Shown: one piece after another, positions 15,372 to 22,279 of the stretch | How the letters are laid out: every line of letters starts with the position of its first letter | Numbering within the stretch: the stretch's first letter is position 1 | From: UKL13-2 sp043793345 | GTDB taxonomy: Bacteria > Pseudomonadota > Gammaproteobacteria > Burkholderiales > Usitatibacteraceae | Reading direction: 5' to 3' | Length of the DNA stretch: 25,951 bases | Assembly (NCBI GenBank): GCA_043793345.1 | Contig: JAYVXF010000020.1 | Location: 1 to 25,951, forward strand | The notes under the pieces: generated by a model | The model's database searches: none | Told to the model about the DNA's origin: nothing | The model's input: only the letters and a program-made list of their open reading frames with translations | Program-made: the position numbers and the translations under genes

Positions 15372-16637
15372 ATGTCTTTTTTACCCATCCTCCGCTGGCT
15401 ACCGGAGCTCCGCCGACCCGGTGCGATGCGTGCCGACGTGCTGGCCGGATTAACCGGTGCCATCGTGGTATTGCCGCAGGGCGTTGCCTTCGCGACGCTG
15501 GCCGGCATGCCGCCGCAGTACGGCCTGTATTCCGCCATGGTGCCCTGCCTCATCGCGGCGCTGTTTGGCTCGAGCCGGTTGATGGTGACGGGTCCGGCAA
15601 ACGCGATTTCGCTGATGACCATGAGCCTCATCGTGCCACTTGCGGTCGAAGGGTCAGCCAAATATGTTTCCCTGGTGCTGACCCTTACCTTCATGGTTGG
15701 CGTCATGCAGCTTTTGCTCGGCCTGATTCGCGCCGGAAAATTCGTCGATATCGTTCCGCACTCGGTGGTGGTTGGATTCACGGTCGGCGCTGCGGTGCTC
15801 ATCATGAATAGCCAGTTGGCGCCCGCGCTGGGTATTGAGCATACCCGGGGCTTATCGATCTTCGCCAACCTGCAATCGCTGGCATCGCATCTGGGCAGCA
15901 CCTCACTCACCGCGCTTGTCACCTGCATTGCAACCGCGCTCGCCTGCATTCTCTGGCTTCCCTGGAACCGGACGATCCCGGCATTGCTTATCGGTGTCGT
16001 CGCGGGCAGCTTGATTGGGCATTTCGCCTTGACACTGCCGCTTCTCGGCGGTGAGCTCAAGATGGTGGCACCGATTCCCAGCGGTTGGCCGCCGCTGTCG
16101 TCGCCCGATCTTTCGGTTGCAACGCTTACGTCGCTGGCGTTACCGGCGCTGACGATGACGCTCATTGCACTGACAGAAGCGATGGCGATTGCCCGTGCGG
16201 TGGCGATGAAATACCACGACAAGCTGGATGGCAATCAGGAAATGCTCGGTCAGGGAATGGCCAATCTGGCCGGTGCTTTTTTCTCCGCCTACCCGTCAAG
16301 CGGCTCGTTCAATCGTTCCGGCGTCAACGTCCAGTCAGGCGCCAGGACGCCGGTGTCGGCGATCTGCGCGGCGGTTTTTTTGGTCATCATCCTGATGATG
16401 GTCTCCCCGTACGTGACGTTGCTACCGTTGGCAGTGGTGTCGGGCTTACTGTTTCTGGTCGCGTGGGGCTTGATTGACGTCGCCGAAATCCGCCGCATCT
16501 GGCAACATGAGCCGGAGCAGCGCGTGCCGCTGTTGGTGACGGGCATCGCCACGGTCACGGTCTCGCTCGAGTGGGCCATTATTCTCGGTATTGCCAGTGC
16601 AGTCGCGACTAAATATTTTACTGCCATGAAAAAGTGA
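15372..16637 (+). CDS. SulP-family anion transporter lacking a STAS domain
   Basis: Integral membrane carrier for sulfate or a related anion, 421 residues from this start. SulP hallmarks are present: MRADVLAGLTGAIVVLPQGVAFA, GMPPQYGLYSAMVPCLIAALFGSSRLMVTGPANAI, and the family segment with LTEAMAIARAVA ... GQGMANLAGAFFSAYPSSGSFNRSGVN. About ten or more hydrophobic segments follow. The protein ends right after the last helix (GIASAVATKYFTAMKK), so the C-terminal regulatory STAS domain of most SulP proteins is missing. The ATG at 15372 gives the canonical SulP N-terminus, but its ribosome site is poor; in-frame ATGs at 15297 and 15315 are possible. It is divergent from fhs-soeABC. Moving sulfate made by sulfite oxidation is an attractive role, but direction and substrate are unproven. 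Confidence 0.88.
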   Translation: MSFLPILRWLPELRRPGAMRADVLAGLTGAIVVLPQGVAFATLAGMPPQYGLYSAMVPCLIAALFGSSRLMVTGPANAISLMTMSLIVPLAVEGSAKYVSLVLTLTFMVGVMQLLLGLIRAGKFVDIVPHSVVVGFTVGAAVLIMNSQLAPALGIEHTRGLSIFANLQSLASHLGSTSLTALVTCIATALACILWLPWNRTIPALLIGVVAGSLIGHFALTLPLLGGELKMVAPIPSGWPPLSSPDLSVATLTSLALPALTMTLIALTEAMAIARAVAMKYHDKLDGNQEMLGQGMANLAGAFFSAYPSSGSFNRSGVNVQSGARTPVSAICAAVFLVIILMMVSPYVTLLPLAVVSGLLFLVAWGLIDVAEIRRIWQHEPEQRVPLLVTGIATVTVSLEWAIILGIASAVATKYFTAMKK

Positions 16638-16711
16638 AACTCTAGCATTGGTGCGTCTCTCCAGCCATTTGTGCGCCGCGATAGCCGTCAAATGGCGATC
16701 TACGGGTTAAT
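16637..16711 (+). repeat. Dispersed 75-bp upstream element, copy A
   Basis: Begins at the last base of the SulP stop codon and ends 54 bp before the TAXI-protein ATG. It aligns without gaps over 75 bp with 24396-24470 (about 55 identical bases by eye). Conserved blocks are AAACTCTAGCAYTGGYGCG at the left and CAAATGGCGATCTACGG then TTAAT at the right. Copy A also contains an 8-bp inverted repeat GCCATTTG (16664-16671) / CAAATGGC (16689-16696). It may be a promoter or leader element or a small dispersed repeat. Confidence 0.6.
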
Positions 16712-16765
16712 ATGCGGGACAAACCGGTTTGCTGTTAAAACGAACATCCACGAGTCGATGCCAAC

Positions 16766-18100
16766 ATGATCAATAATATTCGCCGCTATGCCTGGCTCGT
16801 GCCAGTGCTGTTGGTCGTGCTCATTACCATCGTGGTCGCGCTGAAATTGCTGAAGCCGGGCGTGCCAACGCGGGTGGTGCTGGCCACCGGTGCGCCGGGT
16901 GGCGCGTATGAGGCTTTCGGCGCCCGGTACGCGGAAATTTTCAAACGCGATGGCGTGACGCTTGTCCTTAAACCGACCAAAGGCTCGGTGGAGAATCTCG
17001 GGCTCCTGCTCGAACCTAAAAACGACATCGAAGCAGCGTTTTTGCAAAGCGGTATTGCCACCGAGGCGCAGCGTGATGAGCTGGTGTCGCTGGGCAGTCT
17101 TTTTTACGAACCGGTGTGGGTGTTTTATCGTGAGCCGAAAAATAACATCCCGCTGACGCGTCTCACCGAGCTTCGCGATAAACGCATCGGCATCGGTGCG
17201 ACCGGCGGTGGCACGCGCCAGGTGAGTATTGCTTTGCTTGCCGCGAATGAAATCACCGCCGCCAACGCAAACTTTAACGACGCAAGTCCGACCGAGGCGA
17301 CCGCGTTACTGCTGCGCGGCGAACTCGATGTGGCGTTTTTGGTGGCGGCACCGTCGTCGCCGCTGGTGCGGCAATTGTTGGCGGCACCGGGCATTCGGCT
17401 CATGAACATGGCCACTGCCGACGCCTACAGCCGGGTGATTCCTGCGCTCAGCAAAATCACCATTCCGCGCGGCGTGATCGATCTGAAAAATGATATTCCT
17501 GCCGAAGACGTGCGTACGGTCACCGCGACCGCGACGCTGGTGGCGATGGAGTCACTGCATCCGGCGATCGCGTATTTGTTTGTGAGAGCCGCCAAGGAAG
17601 TACACGAGGGTGGCAGTCAATTGCATGCGCAGCGCGAGTTTCCGAACGTGACAAGATTTCAGGAATTCAATGTGCCGGAAAATATTGCGCTGCTATACAA
17701 GGACGGCACGCCGTTCTTATATCGCCATCTGCCGTTTTGGCTCGCCAATCTGGCGCAGCGCTTGTGGGTGTTGCTGATTCCGCTTGGCGCGATCATGATT
17801 TCGGCCTCCGATGCGGTGCCCAAGATCATGGGCTTTCGAATGAATTTTCGCGTCGGCCAAATCTATCAGGCGGCGCGCAAATTGGAGGGTGAAATTATTG
17901 TTGCGGCCGCGGGCGGTGAAAAAATAGAAGCGACAAAAATCGACGCGGCGACAATCGACGCGTTCGACCAACAATTACACGCACTAAGCCTGCGCACCGA
18001 TCAGTTGAAAGGACCATCGGCCACGCTGAAAAGCTGGTATGAATTGCGCGCGCATTTGGTGCTGGTGCGGTCGCGGCTTGATCAACTGCGGGGCAGTTAG
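16766..18100 (+). CDS. TAXI-family TRAP-type solute-binding protein, membrane-anchored, orphan
   Basis: A 444-residue protein of the TAXI group of TRAP-transporter solute receptors. It has an N-terminal hydrophobic segment (LVPVLLVVLITIVVAL, residues 10-25), then the TAXI-type start TRVVLATGAPGGAYEAFGARYAEIF. The ligand-binding core runs to about residue 320, with IGATGGGTRQVSIALLAANEI and LLRGELDVAFLVAAPSSPLV. A second hydrophobic segment near 331-350 (LAQRLWVLLIPLGAIMIS) precedes a roughly 90-residue tail, probably cytoplasmic. No TRAP membrane genes (DctM/DctQ type) are adjacent, so it is an orphan receptor or a sensor. The ribosome site is weak; another ATG just upstream (out of frame) stops at once. 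It converges with the SDR gene 58 bp away, with no clear terminator between them. Confidence 0.88.
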   Translation: MINNIRRYAWLVPVLLVVLITIVVALKLLKPGVPTRVVLATGAPGGAYEAFGARYAEIFKRDGVTLVLKPTKGSVENLGLLLEPKNDIEAAFLQSGIATEAQRDELVSLGSLFYEPVWVFYREPKNNIPLTRLTELRDKRIGIGATGGGTRQVSIALLAANEITAANANFNDASPTEATALLLRGELDVAFLVAAPSSPLVRQLLAAPGIRLMNMATADAYSRVIPALSKITIPRGVIDLKNDIPAEDVRTVTATATLVAMESLHPAIAYLFVRAAKEVHEGGSQLHAQREFPNVTRFQEFNVPENIALLYKDGTPFLYRHLPFWLANLAQRLWVLLIPLGAIMISASDAVPKIMGFRMNFRVGQIYQAARKLEGEIIVAAAGGEKIEATKIDAATIDAFDQQLHALSLRTDQLKGPSATLKSWYELRAHLVLVRSRLDQLRGS

Positions 18101-18158
18101 GCGCGGGCTAAGCGTTGCCTGTCGGTTACGGTCGCTTGACGTGACAAATTCCGGCGCG

Positions 18159-19025
18159 TTATGCCTTCAGCCCAAACACATCCCGCGGATTGCGCAGCTC
18201 GGCAATATCAGCCAATCGCGCCTTCACCAGTTTCATGAAATTGGGATGCGTAAAAATATAAAACTGCTTGTCGCGAATCGCCTCGAACGTAATGCTGGCC
18301 ACGTCGCTTGCGGTGAGCCTGCCTGCATTAACCGCTTTGGCAATCATCTGCTGCGCCTCGATCATCGACGCGGTGGGCGCGTCGGCGTTCAGCAACTCGG
18401 CCGGTCGTGAGAGATGTGATTTGCCGATGCCGGTCGGTGTGAAACCGGGGCACAACACCGACGCGCCGATGCGCGGCTCCACACTCGCCAAATCGTGATA
18501 CAGCGATTCGCTGTGCGCCACCACTGCGTGTTTGCTCACGTTGTAAGCACCCATCAAGCCCGGCGCGATGAGACCGGCGACGGAGGCGACGCTGACGATA
18601 TGACCCTCGTACGCAGGATCATTTTTGGCGGCGGCAAGCATCAGCGGCGTGAACGTGCGCACGCCGTGAATTACGCCCCACACATTCACGTTCAACACCC
18701 ATTCCCAATCCTTGACGGTGTTTTCCCAGATGAGGCCGCCAGAACCCACGCCCGCGTTGTTGAACAGGCAGTGCACCACACCGAAAGTTTCTGTCGCGAG
18801 CGTTGCCAACGATTCAATGTAGTCGGCCTTCGACACGTCACCCGCCAGTGCGGCAACGTTAGCGCCTTGCGATTTTAATTCGGCCGCGGCCTGCTGCAAC
18901 GGCGCGTCGCGAATATCGCCGAGCACGATGTTCATTTTCAGCGCGGCGGCTTTGTCGGCGAAGGCTCTGCCCAGACCGCTGGCACCGCCGGTGATGACGG
19001 CAACTTTGTTTTCGAAATCTTTCAA
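18159..19025 (-). CDS. Short-chain dehydrogenase/reductase (classical SDR)
   Basis: An NAD(P)-dependent oxidoreductase of unknown substrate, 288 residues from this start. It has the cofactor motif TGGASGLG (12-19), an acidic residue at the end of the second strand (D37, LGDIRD) suggesting NAD, NNAG (89-92), and the catalytic set S148, Y161 and K165 (YNVSK). The C-terminal extension (about 265-288, FMKLVKARLADIAELRNPRDVF) is longer than in minimal SDRs. I prefer the TTG at 19025 because MKDFENKVAVITGGASG is the standard family N-terminus and AAGAGA lies upstream; a TTG at 19052 would add nine residues. No ATG is available. A diverged copy of the dispersed upstream element lies 50 bp upstream. 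The flanking genes give no substrate clue. Confidence 0.9.
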   Translation of the reverse strand: MKDFENKVAVITGGASGLGRAFADKAAALKMNIVLGDIRDAPLQQAAAELKSQGANVAALAGDVSKADYIESLATLATETFGVVHCLFNNAGVGSGGLIWENTVKDWEWVLNVNVWGVIHGVRTFTPLMLAAAKNDPAYEGHIVSVASVAGLIAPGLMGAYNVSKHAVVAHSESLYHDLASVEPRIGASVLCPGFTPTGIGKSHLSRPAELLNADAPTASMIEAQQMIAKAVNAGRLTASDVASITFEAIRDKQFYIFTHPNFMKLVKARLADIAELRNPRDVFGLKA

Positions 19026-19075
19026 TATTTTCTCTTGGAAATTTTTAGGCAACTTTTGGAAGACATGCAGAGTAA

Positions 19076-19148
19076 ATTAGACAAACGCTATATCTGGCGG
19101 GCTTCACAGACGATTTATGCCTGGAACACCGCACCAATGCTGGTTCTG
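19076..19148 (-). repeat. Dispersed upstream element, diverged copy C
   Basis: On the minus strand this stretch shares AGCATTGGTGCG exactly with copy A, then GCGG, TTC, GCAT, AGCC and a terminal TAAT in the same order as copy B, with small gaps. It ends 50 bp before the TTG start used for the SDR gene, close to the spacing of copies A and B from their genes. The middle is poorly conserved, so the assignment is tentative. Confidence 0.4.
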
Positions 19149-19164
19149 CGCAATGGCGAACTTC

Positions 19165-19405
19165 TATAGATGCGGCAACTAAATAGGGTGTTTTTTTGCG
19201 CAAATTCACCCTCTCCCCAACCCCTCTCCCCTCAAAGGAGAGGGGCTCAACCCCGGCGAACGCGAACAGCAGCAGCGCGATGGCAACCCCTCTCCCCTCA
19301 AAGGAGAGGGGCTCAACCCTCCCTCTCCCCTCGTGGGAGAGGGATCGAGGGAGAGGGGGCGGGTCGTAAGCGCGACACTCAACATAATTAATTGCCGCAT
19401 CGATA
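19165..19405. mobile_element. MITE-like element: hairpin cluster between imperfect 22-bp inverted repeats
   Basis: Ends 19165-19186 and 19384-19405 are inverted repeats (about 18 of 22 match; core GATGCGGCAA / TTGCCGCATC is perfect). Between them are two identical 35-bp units, 19219-19253 and 19285-19319, each holding a hairpin CCCCTCTCC / GGAGAGGGG. A third hairpin CCCTCTCCC / GGGAGAGGG lies at 19321-19343, and GGGAGAGGGGG beyond it can pair with the CCCTCTCCCC at the left. There is no coding capacity and no target duplication was recognised. CCCTCTCC-rich hairpin repeats are common between genes in proteobacteria; the enclosing inverted repeats make a nonautonomous mobile element plausible. 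Confidence 0.5.
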
Positions 19406-19468
19406 AAAACCCTGTCGTGCCGACGAAGGCCGGGGAGACAATTTTGAGGTTTTTAGAAGTTCCCAACA

Positions 19469-20254
19469 TTAAGCAGGCATGCCACTGGCAATCACATTAA
19501 ACCCGCAATCCACATAAGTAATCTCGCCCGTCACCGCACTCGCCAGATCGCTCATCAGAAACGCCGCCACATTGCCGACTTCATCTGCCGTCACGTTACG
19601 GCGCAACGGTGCCTGCTCTTCAAAAAATTTCAGCATCTTGCCGAATCCACTAATGCCCGCCGCCGCGAGCGTCTTGATCGGCCCCGCCGAAATTGCATTG
19701 GCGCGAATGCCTTTAGGGCCCAGGCTGGCGGCAAGGTATCGGGTGACCGCCTCCAGACTCGCCTTGGCCGCTCCCATGGTGTTGTAGTTGGGTACGACGC
19801 GCTCGGCACCCAAGTAGGAAAGCGTCAGACACGCGGCATGGCGGCCTTGCATCATCGGCAGCGCCGCTTTCGCCAACGCCGCATAGCTATAGCTCGAAAT
19901 GTCGTGGGCGATGCGGAAGTTTTCGCGCGTCATGCCGTCGAGAAAATCGCCGCCGATCGCATCGCGCGGCGCGAACGCGATGGCGTGAACGAAGCCATCG
20001 AGGCCATCCCAGTGTTTGGCGAGCGCAACGAACAAATTATCGATGTCTTCATCTTTGGATACATCGCAGGGCAGAATGATTTTGCCGTCAAAATCGGGTG
20101 CCAATTTTTCCACCCGTTCGCGGATGCCTTCGCCCGCATAGGTGAAGGCAAGCTCGGCACCTTCGCGCTTCATCGCCTTGGCAATTCCATAGGCGATCGA
20201 GCGATGTGACAAGAGGCCGGTGATGAGGATTTTTTTGTTGGCGAGAAAGCCCAT
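19469..20254 (-). CDS. fabI: Enoyl-[acyl-carrier-protein] reductase (NADH)
   Basis: Last reductive step of each fatty-acid elongation cycle: reduces trans-2-enoyl-ACP with NADH in the cytoplasm. It has 261 residues, matching E. coli FabI (262). The atypical SDR features are clear: glycine motif ITGLLSHRSIAYGIA, CDVSKDEDI, and the active-site pair Y157 and K164 (Y-x6-K in NYNTMGAAK) with Y147 ahead of it. The closing segment VTGEITYVDCGFNV is typical. The ATG at 20254 gives MGFLANKKILITG; the longer frame to 20305 starts in the leader. The ribosome site is weak (GAG before a run of A). It is divergent from the first oligopeptide-binding protein gene. This is the housekeeping gene of the window and the likely target type of triclosan-class inhibitors. 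Confidence 0.97.
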   Translation of the reverse strand: MGFLANKKILITGLLSHRSIAYGIAKAMKREGAELAFTYAGEGIRERVEKLAPDFDGKIILPCDVSKDEDIDNLFVALAKHWDGLDGFVHAIAFAPRDAIGGDFLDGMTRENFRIAHDISSYSYAALAKAALPMMQGRHAACLTLSYLGAERVVPNYNTMGAAKASLEAVTRYLAASLGPKGIRANAISAGPIKTLAAAGISGFGKMLKFFEEQAPLRRNVTADEVGNVAAFLMSDLASAVTGEITYVDCGFNVIASGMPA

Positions 20255-20291
20255 TTTTTTAACTCGTGGTAGTTGATCTGGTGATACTGAT

Positions 20292-20305
20292 TTGAAAACG
20301 TTCAA
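20292..20305. promoter_or_regulatory. Inverted repeat in the fabI upstream region
   Basis: TTGAAAACGTTCAA has perfect 5-bp arms (TTGAA / TTCAA) with a 4-nt centre. It lies 38 bp upstream of the fabI ATG in the 196-bp divergent region shared with the binding-protein gene. It could be a repressor site, but short AT-rich palindromes arise by chance. Confidence 0.25.
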
Positions 20306-20450
20306 CGCGCAAGTCTAGCGCATTCTTTTCGACTCTTTCCGGCCGGACGGAATGCGTTTTTGCCGCAATTTCTGACAGAATAGCCGCTGCGTGACATGGC
20401 GTTGGATGGCGCGTTTTTCGACGAATTGTTTCGGGTGACGACGAGGGACT

Positions 20451-22277
20451 ATGCGTTTTAGTAATTTGGCTCGGCTGCTGCTATGCGTTGGTCTGGTTTC
20501 GCCCATTCCCGTGTGGGCGCTCGCCAATGATCGCCCCGATCCCGAAAAAGTGTTGCGCTATGCCTTCGAGATTGCCGAGACCAGCTTTGATCCACAAAAA
20601 GTCAGCGACGTTTATTCGACCATTGCCAACAACGCCATGTTCGACGCGCCACTGCGCTACGATCCGCTCGCGCGTCCCGTGAAGCTGATCCCGAATACGC
20701 TGGCGGCAATGCCGGAAGTCTCGGCCGATTATCGGGTGTTTACGTTGCGCGTGAAGCCCGGTATTTACTTTGCCGACCATGAGGTGTTCGGGGGTAAGAA
20801 GCGCGAGTTGACGGCCGAGGATTATGTTTTTTCGATGAAGCGTCTGTTCGACCCGAAGCTGTCCGCGCCGCTGCTCGCTGAAATGGAGGGCTATATCGTC
20901 GGCTCCGATGCTCTGCTAAAGCGTGTGCGCAAGAGCGGCAGGATGGACTATGACACGCCGCTAGAAGGGCTGCGGGCAATCGACCGTTACACGTTGCAAA
21001 TTAAACTGAACGAACCAAAGCCGACGTGGGCGTTTAACCTCGCGGATTGTCGCTTGAGTTGCGCAGTCGCGCGCGAGGTCGTCGAAAAATATGGTGATGA
21101 CATCGGCTCGCATCCCGTGGGGACTGGCGCGTATCGGCTGACTGCGTGGAAGCGTTCGTCGAAGATGGTGTTCGAGCCGAACCCAAATTATCGCGAAGAA
21201 TATTATGCCGCCGAGCCCACGGCGGACGACAAAGAAGGGCAAGCGATCCTCGCAAGATTGAAGGGTCGGCGCGTGCCGATGATTGGCCGCATCGAAGTTT
21301 CGGTGATCGAGGAGCGGCAGCCGCGCTGGATTTCGTTCATCAATAAAGAATTCGACGTGCTGTGGCGCATGCCCGAAGACGTCGCTCAGCAAGCCGTACC
21401 TAACCGCCAGCTCGCGCCGAATCTGGTGAAGCAGGGCATTCGTGCGGAGCTGGTACCGGCGCTGGATCTGACGTTTTTATATTTCAACATGAAAGATCCG
21501 ACTGTCGGTGGCTACACGCCGGAAAAAGTTGCTCTGCGTCGCGCGATTTCGCTGGCCTATCGCTCGCAGGATGAAATCGACATTGTGCAAAAAGGCCTCG
21601 CGATACTCGCGCATACGCCGTACAGTCCCGGCGTTGCGGGATACGATCCTAATTTTCGCACCAGCGCCAGCGAATACAATCCGGCCAAGGCGCAAGCCTT
21701 GCTCGATATGCACGGCTACCTTGATCGCGATGGCGACGGCTATCGTGAAATGCCCGATGGCTCGCCGCTGACGCTGAAGAGTAATTCCACACCGACCGAA
21801 AGAGACCGAACCGTGGATGAACTCTGGCGGCGTTCGATGGACGCAGTCGGCATTCGTATTGAAGTACGCAAAGCAAAATGGCCGGATCTGCTGAAAGAAT
21901 CTGACGCCGGCAAACTCATGATGTGGTTTCTCGGCGGATCCGCGTCGGCACCCGACGCCGACACGTGGCTCACGTCGCTATACGGGCCAAATTGCGGATA
22001 CAAAGGCAATCGCGCGTGTTTCCAATTGCCAGAATACGATGCGGCTTATTCAAAAGCGGGAAGCATGCCGGATAGCCCGGAACGCACCAAGCTATATCAG
22101 GAAATGGCGCGCCTCATGGTGGCGTATGCGCCGTGGAAAATCAACATGCACCGCATGTTTGCCGACATGTGGTATCCCTACGTGATCGGCTTTCGCAGGC
22201 CTTTGGTGCAGACGCAGAATTGGTGGAAGTACGTCGATATCGACCTCGATGCCAAAAAACAATTTGAGGCGCGCTAG
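20451..22277 (+). CDS. Oligopeptide/dipeptide-type ABC solute-binding protein 1 (SBP_bac_5)
   Basis: Periplasmic binding protein of the OppA/DppA class, 608 residues. The signal peptide is about residues 1-25 (ARLLLCVGLVSPIPVWALA). Family marks are AETSFDPQKVSDVY near the mature N-terminus, GTGAYRLTAWKRSSKMVFEPNPNYRE in the centre, and GVAGYDPNFR before the hinge. Residues 425-436 (DRDGDGYREMPD) match a 12-residue EF-hand-like calcium loop, unusual in textbook OppA/DppA. GAGGG lies close before the ATG (3-4 nt). The next paralogue starts 2 nt after the stop, so the two are coupled. No permease or ATPase gene for this system is in the window. The ligand is unknown; a peptide, opine or other compound is possible. 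Confidence 0.92.
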   Translation: MRFSNLARLLLCVGLVSPIPVWALANDRPDPEKVLRYAFEIAETSFDPQKVSDVYSTIANNAMFDAPLRYDPLARPVKLIPNTLAAMPEVSADYRVFTLRVKPGIYFADHEVFGGKKRELTAEDYVFSMKRLFDPKLSAPLLAEMEGYIVGSDALLKRVRKSGRMDYDTPLEGLRAIDRYTLQIKLNEPKPTWAFNLADCRLSCAVAREVVEKYGDDIGSHPVGTGAYRLTAWKRSSKMVFEPNPNYREEYYAAEPTADDKEGQAILARLKGRRVPMIGRIEVSVIEERQPRWISFINKEFDVLWRMPEDVAQQAVPNRQLAPNLVKQGIRAELVPALDLTFLYFNMKDPTVGGYTPEKVALRRAISLAYRSQDEIDIVQKGLAILAHTPYSPGVAGYDPNFRTSASEYNPAKAQALLDMHGYLDRDGDGYREMPDGSPLTLKSNSTPTERDRTVDELWRRSMDAVGIRIEVRKAKWPDLLKESDAGKLMMWFLGGSASAPDADTWLTSLYGPNCGYKGNRACFQLPEYDAAYSKAGSMPDSPERTKLYQEMARLMVAYAPWKINMHRMFADMWYPYVIGFRRPLVQTQNWWKYVDIDLDAKKQFEAR

Positions 22278-22279
22278 GC

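Larger units (their letters stand above)
19026..19468. other. Gene-free stretch between SDR and fabI
   Basis: 443 bp without a supportable gene; short open frames here are low-complexity readings of the repeats. From left to right it holds the SDR leader, a diverged copy of the dispersed upstream element (19076-19148, minus), and a hairpin cluster bounded by inverted repeats (19165-19405). At 19406-19468 is a spacer after fabI, with AAAAACC and GGTTTTT at its edges. No convincing rho-independent terminator for fabI was found. Confidence 0.7.

Noticed and set aside
18101..18158. Bidirectional terminator between the convergent TAXI and SDR genes
   Set aside because: Only a bulged AAGCG/CGCTT stem is present, with no T-tracts.
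19219..19319. CRISPR array from the two identical 35-bp repeats
   Set aside because: Only two units, each strongly self-palindromic and low complexity, with a single 31-bp intervening sequence and no cas genes. They belong to a hairpin repeat cluster.
19406..19468. Rho-independent terminator of fabI
   Set aside because: A T-tract (GGGTTTTT) exists on the minus strand, but the possible stem ends about nine bases before it and contains a wobble; too weak to annotate.
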